A stretch of DNA of 64,000 bases, from positions 61,845 through 125,844 of the forward strand of contig NZ_NOZR01000020.1 of NCBI RefSeq assembly GCF_002250655.1, written 5' to 3'. Positions 1 through 8,412 of the stretch are shown here, in pieces. Source of the stretch: Mycolicibacterium sphagni. Its GTDB lineage: Bacteria; Actinomycetota; Actinomycetes; Mycobacteriales; Mycobacteriaceae. The translations under genes and the position numbers were made by a program. Positions within the stretch are counted from its first letter, which is position 1; each line of letters begins with the position of its first letter. A model generated the notes under the pieces. It worked only from the letters and a program-made list of their open reading frames with translations. It did not search any database and had not been told where the DNA came from.

Positions 1-612
1 ATGCCCCTGGTATTCCAGCTCATAGAGGTATGGGTGCGCGGTCGTGACACCCGTCGCGCGCCGTCCGGGGTGCTGGCGCTGGACGGCATTGAGATGTTCG
101 ATCATCGCAGTGCCGCGACTGAAGGCCGACAGGGCCAGATAGACGCTCAGCGCATCATCGGGTTTGAAGCCGGCCTCGACCAGGGTGCCGACCGCCGCTT
201 CGAGATTGTCCACCGAGGTGTGGGTTGCCTCCGGGCTCAGCTCGCCGGTGCGCATGAGGATCAGCTCACACAGCACCGGTCGTTCCTGGAAGACCCGGCG
301 GATCTCCCGAAAGTGGTTGCGCAGACCGTCCTGCCAGGTCCCGCCGTCGATGAACGGACTGCTGAAGTGATACTGCAGAATTGCCCGCTCGGTCATGGCA
401 TCGAGCAGTTGTTCCTTCTTGCGGAAGTGCCAGTAGATACTGGTGACGGGAGCATCCATGTGCTTGGCAAGCAGGGGCATGCTCAGCCCTGCGATCGAGA
501 CTTCTTCGGCCAATTCGAAAGCGCCGGAAACGATGTCATCGAGGGCGAGCGATCCCCGCGGGCGCCGTTTGGGCTTCACCGTGCGGGGCTTCGCCGCGAC
601 GGGTTCTGACAT
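1..612 (-). CDS. TetR-family transcriptional regulator (C-terminus cut by window edge)
   Basis: The minus strand is open for 204 codons from the ATG at 612 to the left edge. The N-terminus is basic (Lys/Arg-rich, about residues 8-19) and is followed by a TetR helix-turn-helix. The recognition helix reads VTSIYWHFRKKEQLLDAM at about residues 56-73, the usual hallmark of the family. The rest is a helical ligand-binding domain with no residues that reveal the ligand. The gene lies downstream of the amidohydrolase at 715-2007 on the same strand, with a 102-base gap that can hold its own promoter. Family assignment is firm; its targets are unknown. Confidence 0.9.
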   Translation of the reverse strand, partial: MSEPVAAKPRTVKPKRRPRGSLALDDIVSGAFELAEEVSIAGLSMPLLAKHMDAPVTSIYWHFRKKEQLLDAMTERAILQYHFSSPFIDGGTWQDGLRNHFREIRRVFQERPVLCELILMRTGELSPEATHTSVDNLEAAVGTLVEAGFKPDDALSVYLALSAFSRGTAMIEHLNAVQRQHPGRRATGVTTAHPYLYELEYQGH

Positions 613-670
613 GCTCACTCCCTGGGTCATCACGGTAGCGCTCACCGAATCCCAACCGTTCTCGCTGCAG

Positions 671-690
671 TGTAACCGACGGTAAACACC
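671..690. promoter_or_regulatory. Possible operator upstream of the first TetR gene
   Basis: TAACCG-A-CGGTAA is an imperfect inverted repeat (one mismatch) about 60 bases upstream of the TetR start at 612. Autoregulation by the adjacent TetR is a guess based on position only. Confidence 0.25.
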
Positions 691-714
691 GATTCGCACC
701 TCCTTGGTGGGTGG

Positions 715-2007
715 CTAATCCGAATGTGACATCGCCATTTTCAACAGGTCCGTCGCCTTGGTGGCGTGCGAGCCGTCGTCGTCGGCGCGGCGCTGTGACC
801 GGATCGCCACGTCATGACCTTCGACCTGTTTGCGGAGCGCACCGACCGTGCAGTTCTGCTTCCCGCCCAGGACGGTGAAGGGATCGAAATTGAAGTGCCG
901 CATGGCGTTCAGGTGGGTCACCTGGTCGATCTCGGTATCGGACAACCCGGCCAGCGACTGCGTCAGGATCTCCGGCGATTCCGGCCAATTGGAGTCGGAG
1001 TGGGGATAGTCGCATTCCCACATGACCTTGTCCATGGCGAGGTGCTCGCGGCTGGCGAGGCCGAACTTGTCGTCGATGAAACACGTCAGCACATGCTCGT
1101 TGAAGATCTCGCTGGGTAGCTTGTCGCCGAAATCCTGCCCGGTCCAGGCGTGGTGGCGGTCGTAGTTGTAGTCGATGCGCTCGAGGAAATACGGAATCCA
1201 CCCGATGCCGCCCTCGGAGAGCGCGACCTTGAGATCGGGGTAATTGCGCAGCATGCTCGACCACACCAGATCGGCCGCGGCCTGCACGATGTTCATCGGT
1301 TGCAGAGTGATCATGACGTCCATCGGTGCGTCGGGTGAGGTGATCGTCAGCTGAGAGGAGGAGCCGATGTGCATACAGACCACGACGGCTTCGTCACTGC
1401 ACGCCTCCCACACGGGGTTCCAGTGCGGATCGTGAATCGAGGGCCAACCGAGTTTGGACGGGTTCTCACTGAAAGTGATGGAATGGCAACCCTTCTTGGC
1501 GACTCGCCGGATCTCGTCGGCCATCACCTCCGGATCCCAGATCGCCGGCAGGGCGCAGGGGATGAAACGGCCAGGATTGCTGCCGCACCACTCGTCGATG
1601 TGCCAGTCGTTGTAGGCCTGGACCATCGCCAGCGCGACGTCCTTGTCTGCGGTCCGGGCGAACAGCTGACCGCAGAACTGAGGGAAGGACGGGAAGCAGA
1701 GCGAGCCGAGAACCCCGTTGGCGCTCATGTCCTTGACCCGCTCGCTGTGGTCGTAGGTGCCCTTGCGCAACTGGGAGAACGATGTCGGCTCGATGCCGTA
1801 CTCCTCTTTGGGGCGGCCGGCGACGGCGTTGAGCGCGACGTTGGCGACGGTCTCACCGTTGTACTCCCAGGCATCCGTGCCATCGGCGCGGGTGACGAAC
1901 CGCGGTGCGTAATCGGCGTACTTGGCCGGCAGTCGTCCGTCGAACAGATTCGGAGGTTCGACCACATGATCGTCGACACTTACGAGCACCAAGTCGTTTA
2001 CGTCCAT
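715..2007 (-). CDS. Amidohydrolase-2 (ACMSD/LigW-like) metal-dependent hydrolase or decarboxylase
   Basis: The protein has 430 residues, taking the ATG at 2007. An upstream in-frame extension to 2430 runs through promoter-like DNA and was not used. The N-terminus carries the metal-site motif SVDDHVVEPP. Further likely metal or catalytic positions lie in VCMHIGSSSQ and in ECDYPHSDSNWP near the C-terminus. Family members are TIM-barrel enzymes that hydrolyse or decarboxylate cyclic or aromatic carboxylates. The divergent gene at 2182 starts an acyl-CoA catabolic operon, so a role in the same pathway is likely. The start of a close homologue lies at 63923, at the other end of the window. The exact reaction is not determinable. 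Confidence 0.85.
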   Translation of the reverse strand: MDVNDLVLVSVDDHVVEPPNLFDGRLPAKYADYAPRFVTRADGTDAWEYNGETVANVALNAVAGRPKEEYGIEPTSFSQLRKGTYDHSERVKDMSANGVLGSLCFPSFPQFCGQLFARTADKDVALAMVQAYNDWHIDEWCGSNPGRFIPCALPAIWDPEVMADEIRRVAKKGCHSITFSENPSKLGWPSIHDPHWNPVWEACSDEAVVVCMHIGSSSQLTITSPDAPMDVMITLQPMNIVQAAADLVWSSMLRNYPDLKVALSEGGIGWIPYFLERIDYNYDRHHAWTGQDFGDKLPSEIFNEHVLTCFIDDKFGLASREHLAMDKVMWECDYPHSDSNWPESPEILTQSLAGLSDTEIDQVTHLNAMRHFNFDPFTVLGGKQNCTVGALRKQVEGHDVAIRSQRRADDDGSHATKATDLLKMAMSHSD

Positions 2008-2077
2008 CGGGAAAACCTTCCTATTGCGATAGAGCCCCGCCGCCGGTGAGCAGGCCGCGGAACGGCACCGCCGCTTT

Positions 2078-2106
2078 GCTATCGTTACGGTAATCACAAC
2101 GATAGC
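2078..2106. promoter_or_regulatory. Inverted repeat in divergent promoter, candidate operator
   Basis: GCTATCGTT (2078-2086) and AACGATAGC (2098-2106) are perfect 9-base arms separated by 11 bases. A second, interleaved pair CGGTAA/TTACCG (2088-2093, 2109-2114) overlaps it. The site lies between the amidohydrolase start at 2007 and the fused ACAD start at 2182, so one regulator could control both. The nearest candidate is the TetR at 1-612. Confidence 0.5.
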
Positions 2107-2181
2107 AGTTACCGCAGTGATGGAGAAGTGAATGAGATTTCTGCGATCCGGTAGGCCCCCACGCGCCGCGGGGCGCCCGGC

Positions 2182-4347
2182 GTGACGAGCTCGATGCTGG
2201 CGATCACCGAGGAACACCACGCCCTGGGCGACGCCGCCACAGGAGCGCTGAAGCGGGCCAAGAGCCGGCAGGGCGCCCGCGCGGCGCAGGACGGTAAGCC
2301 GGAAGAATCTAGCGGAATCTTGCGCATCGCAAGTGAATTGGGGTGGACCGGACTGGCCGTCGCCGAGGAATACGGCGGGTCCGGGTACGGCCTGCCCGAA
2401 CTCGCGGTCGTTCTCGAAGCGTTCGGGCACGAAGTCAGTCCGGGGCCGTTCCTACCCACAGTCGTCGCCGGCGCAGTCATCGACCGGATCGGTGGCGCGG
2501 ACCTGCGGGCGGCTGAGCTGCCCGGTCTCGCGGACGGCAGCCGCATCGGGGCGCTTGGCCTTGGCGGCGACGTCACAGTTGGCCCCGACCTGGTGGTCAC
2601 CGGCGCAAGCCCGGCGGTGCTGGGCGCGCCCGATGCCGATGTTGTGCTGCTGATCAGTGGGGAGGACGTCGTCGTCGTGGACACCCACGCCGGCGGTGTC
2701 GAGATCACCGACCTGCCCGGCCTGGACGGCACTCGGTCGGTGGGAGCGGTTGTACTCCGGGACGTGGCACTGACACCAGATCGAGTGATGCCAGGGGCTG
2801 CCCGTGCCGCGCGCACGATCTGGCGCATCCTGTCGGCAGCCGAGTCCGTCGGCGCCAGCTGGTCCTGCGTCGAGATGGCGCGCGAATACGTCACCGCACG
2901 TGAACAATTCGGCCGGGTGATCGGTAGTTTCCAGGCAGTCAAACACCACCTGGCCAACATGCTGATCGCCGCCGAGCAGGCCACCGCGGCGACCTGGGAG
3001 GCCGCCCGCGCCACGGAGCTCGACAGCGCCTGGTTCGCTGCCGCGGTGGCCTCCGCGCAAGCCACTCGTGCCCAGGTGCTCACCGCTCAGTGCAACATCC
3101 AGCTGCACGGCGGTATCGGCTACACCTGGGAACACGATGCGCACCTGTACCTGCGCCGGGCCCGAACGGTGGCCGCGCTGACCACTGACGGCGCCGATCC
3201 CTGGCGCGACGTCGTCGAGGCACAGCGGGCTGGCAAGGCTCGCGGTGCCACCTTCGAGTTACCCGCCGAAGCGGATACCTACCGGGAGTCGGCTCGCGAG
3301 GCGGTGGCGACTCTGCAGGGGCTGCCTGAGCTGCAACGGCGCGATTTCCTAGTCGATTCGGGTTATCTCGTGCCACATTGGCGTGCGCCGTGGGGGCGCG
3401 AGGCCGGCACCGTCGAGCAGCTGGTGATCGAAGAGGAGTTCGCCGGTGTCGATATGCCCACGTTGGGTATCACCGGCTGGGTCATGCTGACCATCAGTGA
3501 GGCCGGCACCGAGGAGCAGCGTAGTCGCTGGGTGGAGCCGGTCTTGCGGGGCCAGGCCATGTGGTGTCAGCTGTTCTCCGAGCCAGGGGCGGGTTCGGAC
3601 GCCGCCGCTGTGCGAACCGCGGCGCGCCGCGTCGAGGGTGGCTGGCGGATCACCGGCCAGAAGGTGTGGACGACCCTGGCGGAGAAATGCCAATGGGGTC
3701 TGGCCACCGTCCGTACCGACCCCGATGCACCCAAGCACGCCGGTGTCACGATGATGGCCATCGACATGTCCAGCGAAGGCGTCACAGTGCGTCCGCTGCG
3801 TGAGATGACCGGTGAGGCTCTCTTCAACGAAGTGTTCTTCGACAATGTGTTCGTGCCCGACGAGGATGTCGTCGGGGAGATCGGCCGCGGCTGGGCGGTC
3901 GCCCGGGCAACCTTGGGCAACGAGCGCGTTTCCATCGCCGGCGGCGACGGCCTGCCCGGGGTAGACGCCGACGAACTGATCATCCTGCTGGACAACGCAT
4001 CCGCCGATATTGCCGCGGCGATGACCCGTCGGACCGGCGAGGTAATCGCCGAATCGCACACCATCACGCTCCTCAATCGGCGGCGGGCCAGCCGTGCCAT
4101 CCTCGGTGCCGCGCCGGGCCCGGAAGCTAACGTGGCCAAACTGCTGACCGCCGAAAGTGCACAGCATCAAACCGAATTGGGCATGGACCTGGCTGGTGTG
4201 GCCGCGGTGGTGGGCGCCGCCCCAGAGCTGACCCACGCCTACATCTATGCCCGCTGCCTGACCATCGCCGGCGGCACCTCGGAGATCATGCGCAACACCA
4301 TCGCCGAGCGCCTGCTCGGATTGCCACGAGATCCTTTGATGGGGTAA
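2182..4347 (+). CDS. Fused two-domain acyl-CoA dehydrogenase (FadE6/FadE22/FadE34 size class)
   Basis: The 721-residue protein contains two acyl-CoA dehydrogenase modules in tandem. The first half (about 1-350) has TAREQFGRVIGSFQAVKHH and HGGIGYTWEHDAHLYLRRA. The second half has MWCQLFSEPGAGSDAAAV, the FAD-site segment WRITGQKVWTTLAEK, a NERVSI segment that may supply the catalytic glutamate, and AGGTSEIMRNTIAERLLG near the end. Mycobacterial fused FadE proteins of about 710-730 residues are single-chain versions of alpha2beta2 ACADs acting on branched or ring-bearing CoA esters. The GTG at 2182 is used; an ATG at 2194 is an alternative, and neither has a clear ribosome-binding site. It is first in an operon with FadD, crotonase and thiolase genes. 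Confidence 0.9.
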   Translation: MTSSMLAITEEHHALGDAATGALKRAKSRQGARAAQDGKPEESSGILRIASELGWTGLAVAEEYGGSGYGLPELAVVLEAFGHEVSPGPFLPTVVAGAVIDRIGGADLRAAELPGLADGSRIGALGLGGDVTVGPDLVVTGASPAVLGAPDADVVLLISGEDVVVVDTHAGGVEITDLPGLDGTRSVGAVVLRDVALTPDRVMPGAARAARTIWRILSAAESVGASWSCVEMAREYVTAREQFGRVIGSFQAVKHHLANMLIAAEQATAATWEAARATELDSAWFAAAVASAQATRAQVLTAQCNIQLHGGIGYTWEHDAHLYLRRARTVAALTTDGADPWRDVVEAQRAGKARGATFELPAEADTYRESAREAVATLQGLPELQRRDFLVDSGYLVPHWRAPWGREAGTVEQLVIEEEFAGVDMPTLGITGWVMLTISEAGTEEQRSRWVEPVLRGQAMWCQLFSEPGAGSDAAAVRTAARRVEGGWRITGQKVWTTLAEKCQWGLATVRTDPDAPKHAGVTMMAIDMSSEGVTVRPLREMTGEALFNEVFFDNVFVPDEDVVGEIGRGWAVARATLGNERVSIAGGDGLPGVDADELIILLDNASADIAAAMTRRTGEVIAESHTITLLNRRRASRAILGAAPGPEANVAKLLTAESAQHQTELGMDLAGVAAVVGAAPELTHAYIYARCLTIAGGTSEIMRNTIAERLLGLPRDPLMG

Positions 4348-4374
4348 GTCCGACCGAGAGCGCTGTCTATATTG

Positions 4375-4391
4375 CTATTATCCGAAAATAG
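4375..4391. promoter_or_regulatory. Short inverted repeat upstream of the FadD gene
   Basis: CTATT-N7-AATAG lies in the AT-richer 93-base gap between the fused ACAD and the acyl-CoA synthetase. The preceding TTGCTAT also occurs at the 2077-2083 palindrome, so both may be bound by one regulator. This suggests an internal promoter, but the evidence is weak. Confidence 0.3.
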
Positions 4392-4440
4392 AAACGTGGC
4401 ACCCCCGGTGTCACTCATGCCCTCCCGGGAGTCTCGACGC

Positions 4441-6078
4441 ATGACCGATCAGCCTCAGATCACCGCTGCCGCGTTGGTCAAGGCGCGTGCCGAGGACGAC
4501 AACGTCGCGTTGATCTTCGGCGATCAGACCTGGACGTGGCGCCAGGTGGTCGCCGAGGCAGCCGCACGGGCGGAATGGATGCGCGACACCCTTCATCGCG
4601 GACACCCACCGCACATCGGCGTGCTGCTGCCCAACGTGCCCGAATATGTCTTCCAGATCCTCGGCGCCGCACTGGCCGGCGCCTGCATCGTCGGTCTCAA
4701 CGCCACCCGCCGCGGTGCCGAGCTCGCGCGCGATATCGCCCACACCGCTTGCCAATTCGTCATCGCCGACTCGGCGTACGCCGACCTGGTCGAAGAGTCC
4801 GTGTTGGTCGCTGATGCGCCGTGGGCTGCCTACGCCGGGGCGGCGTTACCCGAGGATGAGCCGTCACCGTCGACCCTGTTGTTCTTGCTGTTCACCTCGG
4901 GATCCACCTCGGCGCCCAAGGCCGCGAAATGTAGCCAGAGCAGACTCGCCGGCGTGGCGGGCGGCCTAGGGTTCGGCACTGAGGCCGTGCTGTACTGTCC
5001 GATGCCGCTGGCCCACGGTAATGCGTTGAGCGCCACACTTTTCCCCGCGTTGGCCAGCGGCTGCAGCCTGGTGCTGCGGGACAGATTCTCGGCCAGCGCC
5101 TGGTTGGACGACGTCCGCCGGAACGGGGTGACGTTCACCAGCACCGTCGGCCGCGCCCTCGGCTACATCCTGGCCACCCCGCCGACCTCCCACGACCGCG
5201 ACCACAGATTGCGGGTGGTACTCGCCCCGGAAGCCTCGCCCCGGGACTGCGACGCCTTCCGCGAGCGCTTCGGCGTCCGGGTCTTCAGTGGGTACGGGTC
5301 CAGCGAGGGCGGCATTTCGCTGCTGCCCGCGGCCAAACCGGGATCACTGGGCACGGCCCCCAAAGGGGCCGATATCGCGGTCGTCGACGAGGACGGTAAA
5401 CAGTGTGCTGTCGCCGAATTCGACGTCAACGGCATGCTGAGCAACGCTGCTGACGCCATCGGCGAACTGGTGCGGCGCGACGCGGCCGGCTCCTTCGAGG
5501 GCTATTGGGACAACCCCGAGGCCCAGTCGGATCGGCTGCGCGGCGGGTGGTTCTGGTCCGGCGACCTTGCCTACCGTGACGCCGACGGGGTGTTCTGGTT
5601 CGCGGGTCGAGTGGGGGACTGGATCCGGGTCGACTCGGAGAACTTCGCCGCCGGCCCCGTCGAACGCATCGTCGGCCGCTACGAGCACGCCGCCGCCGCG
5701 GCGGTCTTCGGGGTACCCGACCCGGCCAGCGGCGACCAGGTGATGGCCGTCCTGGAGATGGCACCCGGCCACCCGTTCAACCCCGAAGAATTCGCCGAAT
5801 TCCTAGGCGCGCAAGCCGATCTGGGCACGAAGTGGGCACCGCGTTTCGTCCGAGTGACACCGGCGATACCCGTGGTTGGACATGGCAAGGTCGACAAGAA
5901 GCCGCTGCGGCGCGACGCCTGGCTCAGCGACGACCCGATCTGGTGGCGCCAGGACCGGTCGTTGGTCTACGTGCCGTTTACCGACAGCGATCGTGACGGC
6001 TGGCGCGACCAGTTCGTCGCCCACGACAGGGTCCAGGCCTATCCGCAATCGGGCACCGCGGCGCCCGAGCGACTGTAG
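4441..6078 (+). CDS. Acyl-CoA synthetase, FadD-type (AMP-forming)
   Basis: The protein has 545 residues from the ATG at 4441 (GGGAG about 10 bases upstream; an in-frame ATG at 4417 is possible). ANL-superfamily motifs appear in order: phosphate loop LFTSGSTSAPKAAK, FSGYGSSEGG, the adenylate site WFWSGDLAYRDADG with a following hinge Arg, and a C-terminal catalytic lysine in VVGHGKVDKK. It should activate a carboxylic acid to its CoA ester for the neighbouring ACAD, crotonase and thiolase. The substrate chain cannot be read from sequence. Confidence 0.9.
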   Translation: MTDQPQITAAALVKARAEDDNVALIFGDQTWTWRQVVAEAAARAEWMRDTLHRGHPPHIGVLLPNVPEYVFQILGAALAGACIVGLNATRRGAELARDIAHTACQFVIADSAYADLVEESVLVADAPWAAYAGAALPEDEPSPSTLLFLLFTSGSTSAPKAAKCSQSRLAGVAGGLGFGTEAVLYCPMPLAHGNALSATLFPALASGCSLVLRDRFSASAWLDDVRRNGVTFTSTVGRALGYILATPPTSHDRDHRLRVVLAPEASPRDCDAFRERFGVRVFSGYGSSEGGISLLPAAKPGSLGTAPKGADIAVVDEDGKQCAVAEFDVNGMLSNAADAIGELVRRDAAGSFEGYWDNPEAQSDRLRGGWFWSGDLAYRDADGVFWFAGRVGDWIRVDSENFAAGPVERIVGRYEHAAAAAVFGVPDPASGDQVMAVLEMAPGHPFNPEEFAEFLGAQADLGTKWAPRFVRVTPAIPVVGHGKVDKKPLRRDAWLSDDPIWWRQDRSLVYVPFTDSDRDGWRDQFVAHDRVQAYPQSGTAAPERL

Positions 6079-6098
6079 ACAACACGAAGGGAATATCG

Positions 6099-6920
6099 GT
6101 GCCGGTTCACTATCAGCTCGCTGTTCGGCCGGGTGCGGAGCATGTTGCACTCATCACGCTCGACCGCCCGGAAGCCAAGAACGCCTGCGACCTCGAGCAC
6201 TTCCATCAGCTCGCGCAAGCGTGGAAGCGCTTCGACGGCGACGACGACGCTTGGGTGGCGATCTTCACCGGCGTCGGGCGCTCCTATATGTCCGGTGCCG
6301 ACCTCAAAACCTACGTTCCCGAAATCACCGCACTGGCAAAGGAACTCAAAGCGGGCACCGCCACGTCGGTGAAAGGCTATGCACTGTCCGACGGCACCGA
6401 CGCTGTGCTGCGGGGCAGCAAGATCTACAAACCGATCATCGCGGCGATCAACGGGCCGTGCGTGGCCGGCGGTATGGAGATGCTTGGCGGCGTCGACATC
6501 CGGGTTGCCAGCGAGCATGCCACTTTCGGTGTGCTCGAGCCGGCCCGTGGGCTGTTCGCAGGCGGCGGCACCACTGTCCGGCTGCCGCGGCAGATCCCGT
6601 TCGCTCAGGCCATGGAGTTCTTGTTGTGCGCCGACATCATCGACGCGCAGCGGGCGTTTCAGATGGGGCTGCTCAATGCCGTCGTTGGTGAAGACGAGTT
6701 GCTTGACAAGGCGTTCGAGTACGCGGCGAGGATCGTCAAGAACGCACCGTTGGCCATCAAGGCCACCAAACGCAGTGTGCTGGAAGGTCTGAAGATGGAC
6801 CTGCGCGAGGCCTACCGCAACGAGGGTGCGATCTCCCGGGAGGTGTTCGCCACCGAGGACGCCAAAGAGGGGCCACGTGCGTTCGCCGAGAAACGGCCGC
6901 CGCGGTGGACTGGTCGATAG
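6099..6920 (+). CDS. Enoyl-CoA hydratase/isomerase (crotonase family)
   Basis: The 273-residue protein starts at a GTG at 6099 with AAGGGA about 7 bases upstream. The oxyanion-hole segments are GRSYMSGADLKTY and GPCVAGGMEMLGG. Both glutamates of classical hydratases appear to be kept: the Glu in GGMEMLGG and the one in GVLEPARGLFAGGG. It should hydrate an enoyl-CoA made by the upstream fused ACAD. It sits 20 bases after the FadD gene and 13 bases before the next gene in the same operon. Confidence 0.9.
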   Translation: MPVHYQLAVRPGAEHVALITLDRPEAKNACDLEHFHQLAQAWKRFDGDDDAWVAIFTGVGRSYMSGADLKTYVPEITALAKELKAGTATSVKGYALSDGTDAVLRGSKIYKPIIAAINGPCVAGGMEMLGGVDIRVASEHATFGVLEPARGLFAGGGTTVRLPRQIPFAQAMEFLLCADIIDAQRAFQMGLLNAVVGEDELLDKAFEYAARIVKNAPLAIKATKRSVLEGLKMDLREAYRNEGAISREVFATEDAKEGPRAFAEKRPPRWTGR

Positions 6921-6933
6921 GACGCGGGACGCG

Positions 6934-8406
6934 ATGAGCACGAGCAATTCCCGCCAGCTCTGCGTGATCGGGGCGGCGCAGCACACCGATCGCGACGCCG
7001 AAGCACCTGAGCCACTGGTGAGTTGGGCCCAGCGGGCTCGCGAAGCCGCCGCGTTAGCAGGATCACCGGACATCCTCACTCAGATCGAATCGCTGCAAGT
7101 CGTGTACTGCCAAAGTTGGCCCTACGACGATCCGGTCGGGCGGCTGGCATCATTGATCGGCGCCGACCCCGCCCACCGCATGTATTCGGGTATCGGCGGG
7201 ACCACGCCTCAGGAATTGGTGAACCGGACCGCCGAGGCGATGCTGCGGGGCGATCTCGACCTGGCGCTGATCTGCAGTGCCGAAGCGTTGGCCACGGTGC
7301 GCAAGGCCAAGAAACTGGGCGCACGGCTGCCCTGGCGGTACCGCCAGTCCTCGCCGTTCCCGTGGGACCCCCCGCACGCCTCGGAGGCCAACCATTCGGT
7401 TTTCCAAGCCTGGGAAACGTTCCCGCTCTGGGACACTGCTCGCCGTGCCCGCCGGGGAGCCTCGCTGTCCGATGATGCCGCGGAGGCCGCCGACGTTATG
7501 GCGGCCATGACCCGAGTCGCTGCCTTCAATCCGCACGCCTGGCGCCCGGACATCCTCAGCGCGGCAGCGATCGGTACGGTCACCGACGCCAATCGCTATG
7601 TGGGATGGCCCTATACGAAACGCGAAGTCGCCGTCATGGACGTCGACATGTCGGCTGCCCTGCTGCTGGCGACGCGGGCCAGGGCCGATGCGCTAGGGGT
7701 TCCGGAGAACGAGCGGCTCTATCTCTCGGGTTGGGCCTATGCCGAAGACCCGGCCACCGTCGCCGAACGCGACGATCTGTCGAAGTCCGCTGCCATGGCG
7801 GTCACGGGCCGCCACGCGCTTGCCTCGGCGGGGCTGACGCTGTCAGACATGACCGCGTTCGATCTGTACTCGTGTTTCCCGTCGTCGGTGCGGCTCGGCT
7901 GCGACGCGCTCGGCTTGGCGCTCGACGACGAACGTGGGACGACGATCACCGGTGGACTGCCCTATGCGGGTGGCCCGGCCAGCGGCTACGTCACACATGC
8001 CATCGCCAGCGCCCATGACCGGCTGGCGGCCGAGGATGGGCACGTGCTGATCACCGGGGTCGGCATGCATCTGGCTAAACACGTTGCGGCGGTGTGGTCC
8101 TCGATGCCAGTGGGCGAACCCGATCTGGCCGACCCGGCGGCACTGCAGGCGACCGTCGAGGCCGATCAGCCCCGGCACCACGTTCTCGCCGGCTGGTCGG
8201 GGGCGGCCACGGTGCTGGCCTACACCGTCGCGCACGGTCGAGACGGCTCCGCGGAACAGGGGTTGGTGGTGCTGGACACTCCGGATGGTCGTGCCTTGGC
8301 TCGCGTCAAGGACGCCGAGTTGCTCGCCGATGCCGAATCACGTGAGCTCGTCGGTCAATCCGTTGTGGTCACCACCGACGGCACGTGTAACGAAGCCCGC
8401 TGGTAA
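6934..8406 (+). CDS. Thiolase-fold protein lacking the catalytic cysteine
   Basis: The 490-residue protein uses the ATG at 6934; the upstream in-frame extension to 6826 overlaps the crotonase gene. Overall it resembles the acetyl-CoA acetyltransferase/SCP-x-like thiolase family. However, the segment where thiolases carry the nucleophile reads YSGIGGTTPQELVNRTAEAM, with no Cys, and the usual GHP-type motif is replaced near TGGLPYAGGPASGY. A standard Claisen thiolase mechanism is therefore unlikely. It may act as an aldolase, hydrolase or non-catalytic partner. It is the last gene of the 2182-8406 operon and ends 7 bases from the convergent gene. Confidence 0.8.
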   Translation: MSTSNSRQLCVIGAAQHTDRDAEAPEPLVSWAQRAREAAALAGSPDILTQIESLQVVYCQSWPYDDPVGRLASLIGADPAHRMYSGIGGTTPQELVNRTAEAMLRGDLDLALICSAEALATVRKAKKLGARLPWRYRQSSPFPWDPPHASEANHSVFQAWETFPLWDTARRARRGASLSDDAAEAADVMAAMTRVAAFNPHAWRPDILSAAAIGTVTDANRYVGWPYTKREVAVMDVDMSAALLLATRARADALGVPENERLYLSGWAYAEDPATVAERDDLSKSAAMAVTGRHALASAGLTLSDMTAFDLYSCFPSSVRLGCDALGLALDDERGTTITGGLPYAGGPASGYVTHAIASAHDRLAAEDGHVLITGVGMHLAKHVAAVWSSMPVGEPDLADPAALQATVEADQPRHHVLAGWSGAATVLAYTVAHGRDGSAEQGLVVLDTPDGRALARVKDAELLADAESRELVGQSVVVTTDGTCNEARW

Positions 8407-8412
8407 GAAACG

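Noticed and set aside
1..609. Open frame of 202 codons on the plus strand
   Set aside because: It is the antisense shadow of the TetR gene on the minus strand, whose HTH motif is unmistakable.
1369..2049. Plus-strand open frame over the amidohydrolase
   Set aside because: Antisense to a protein with conserved metal-site motifs; high GC creates long shadow frames here.
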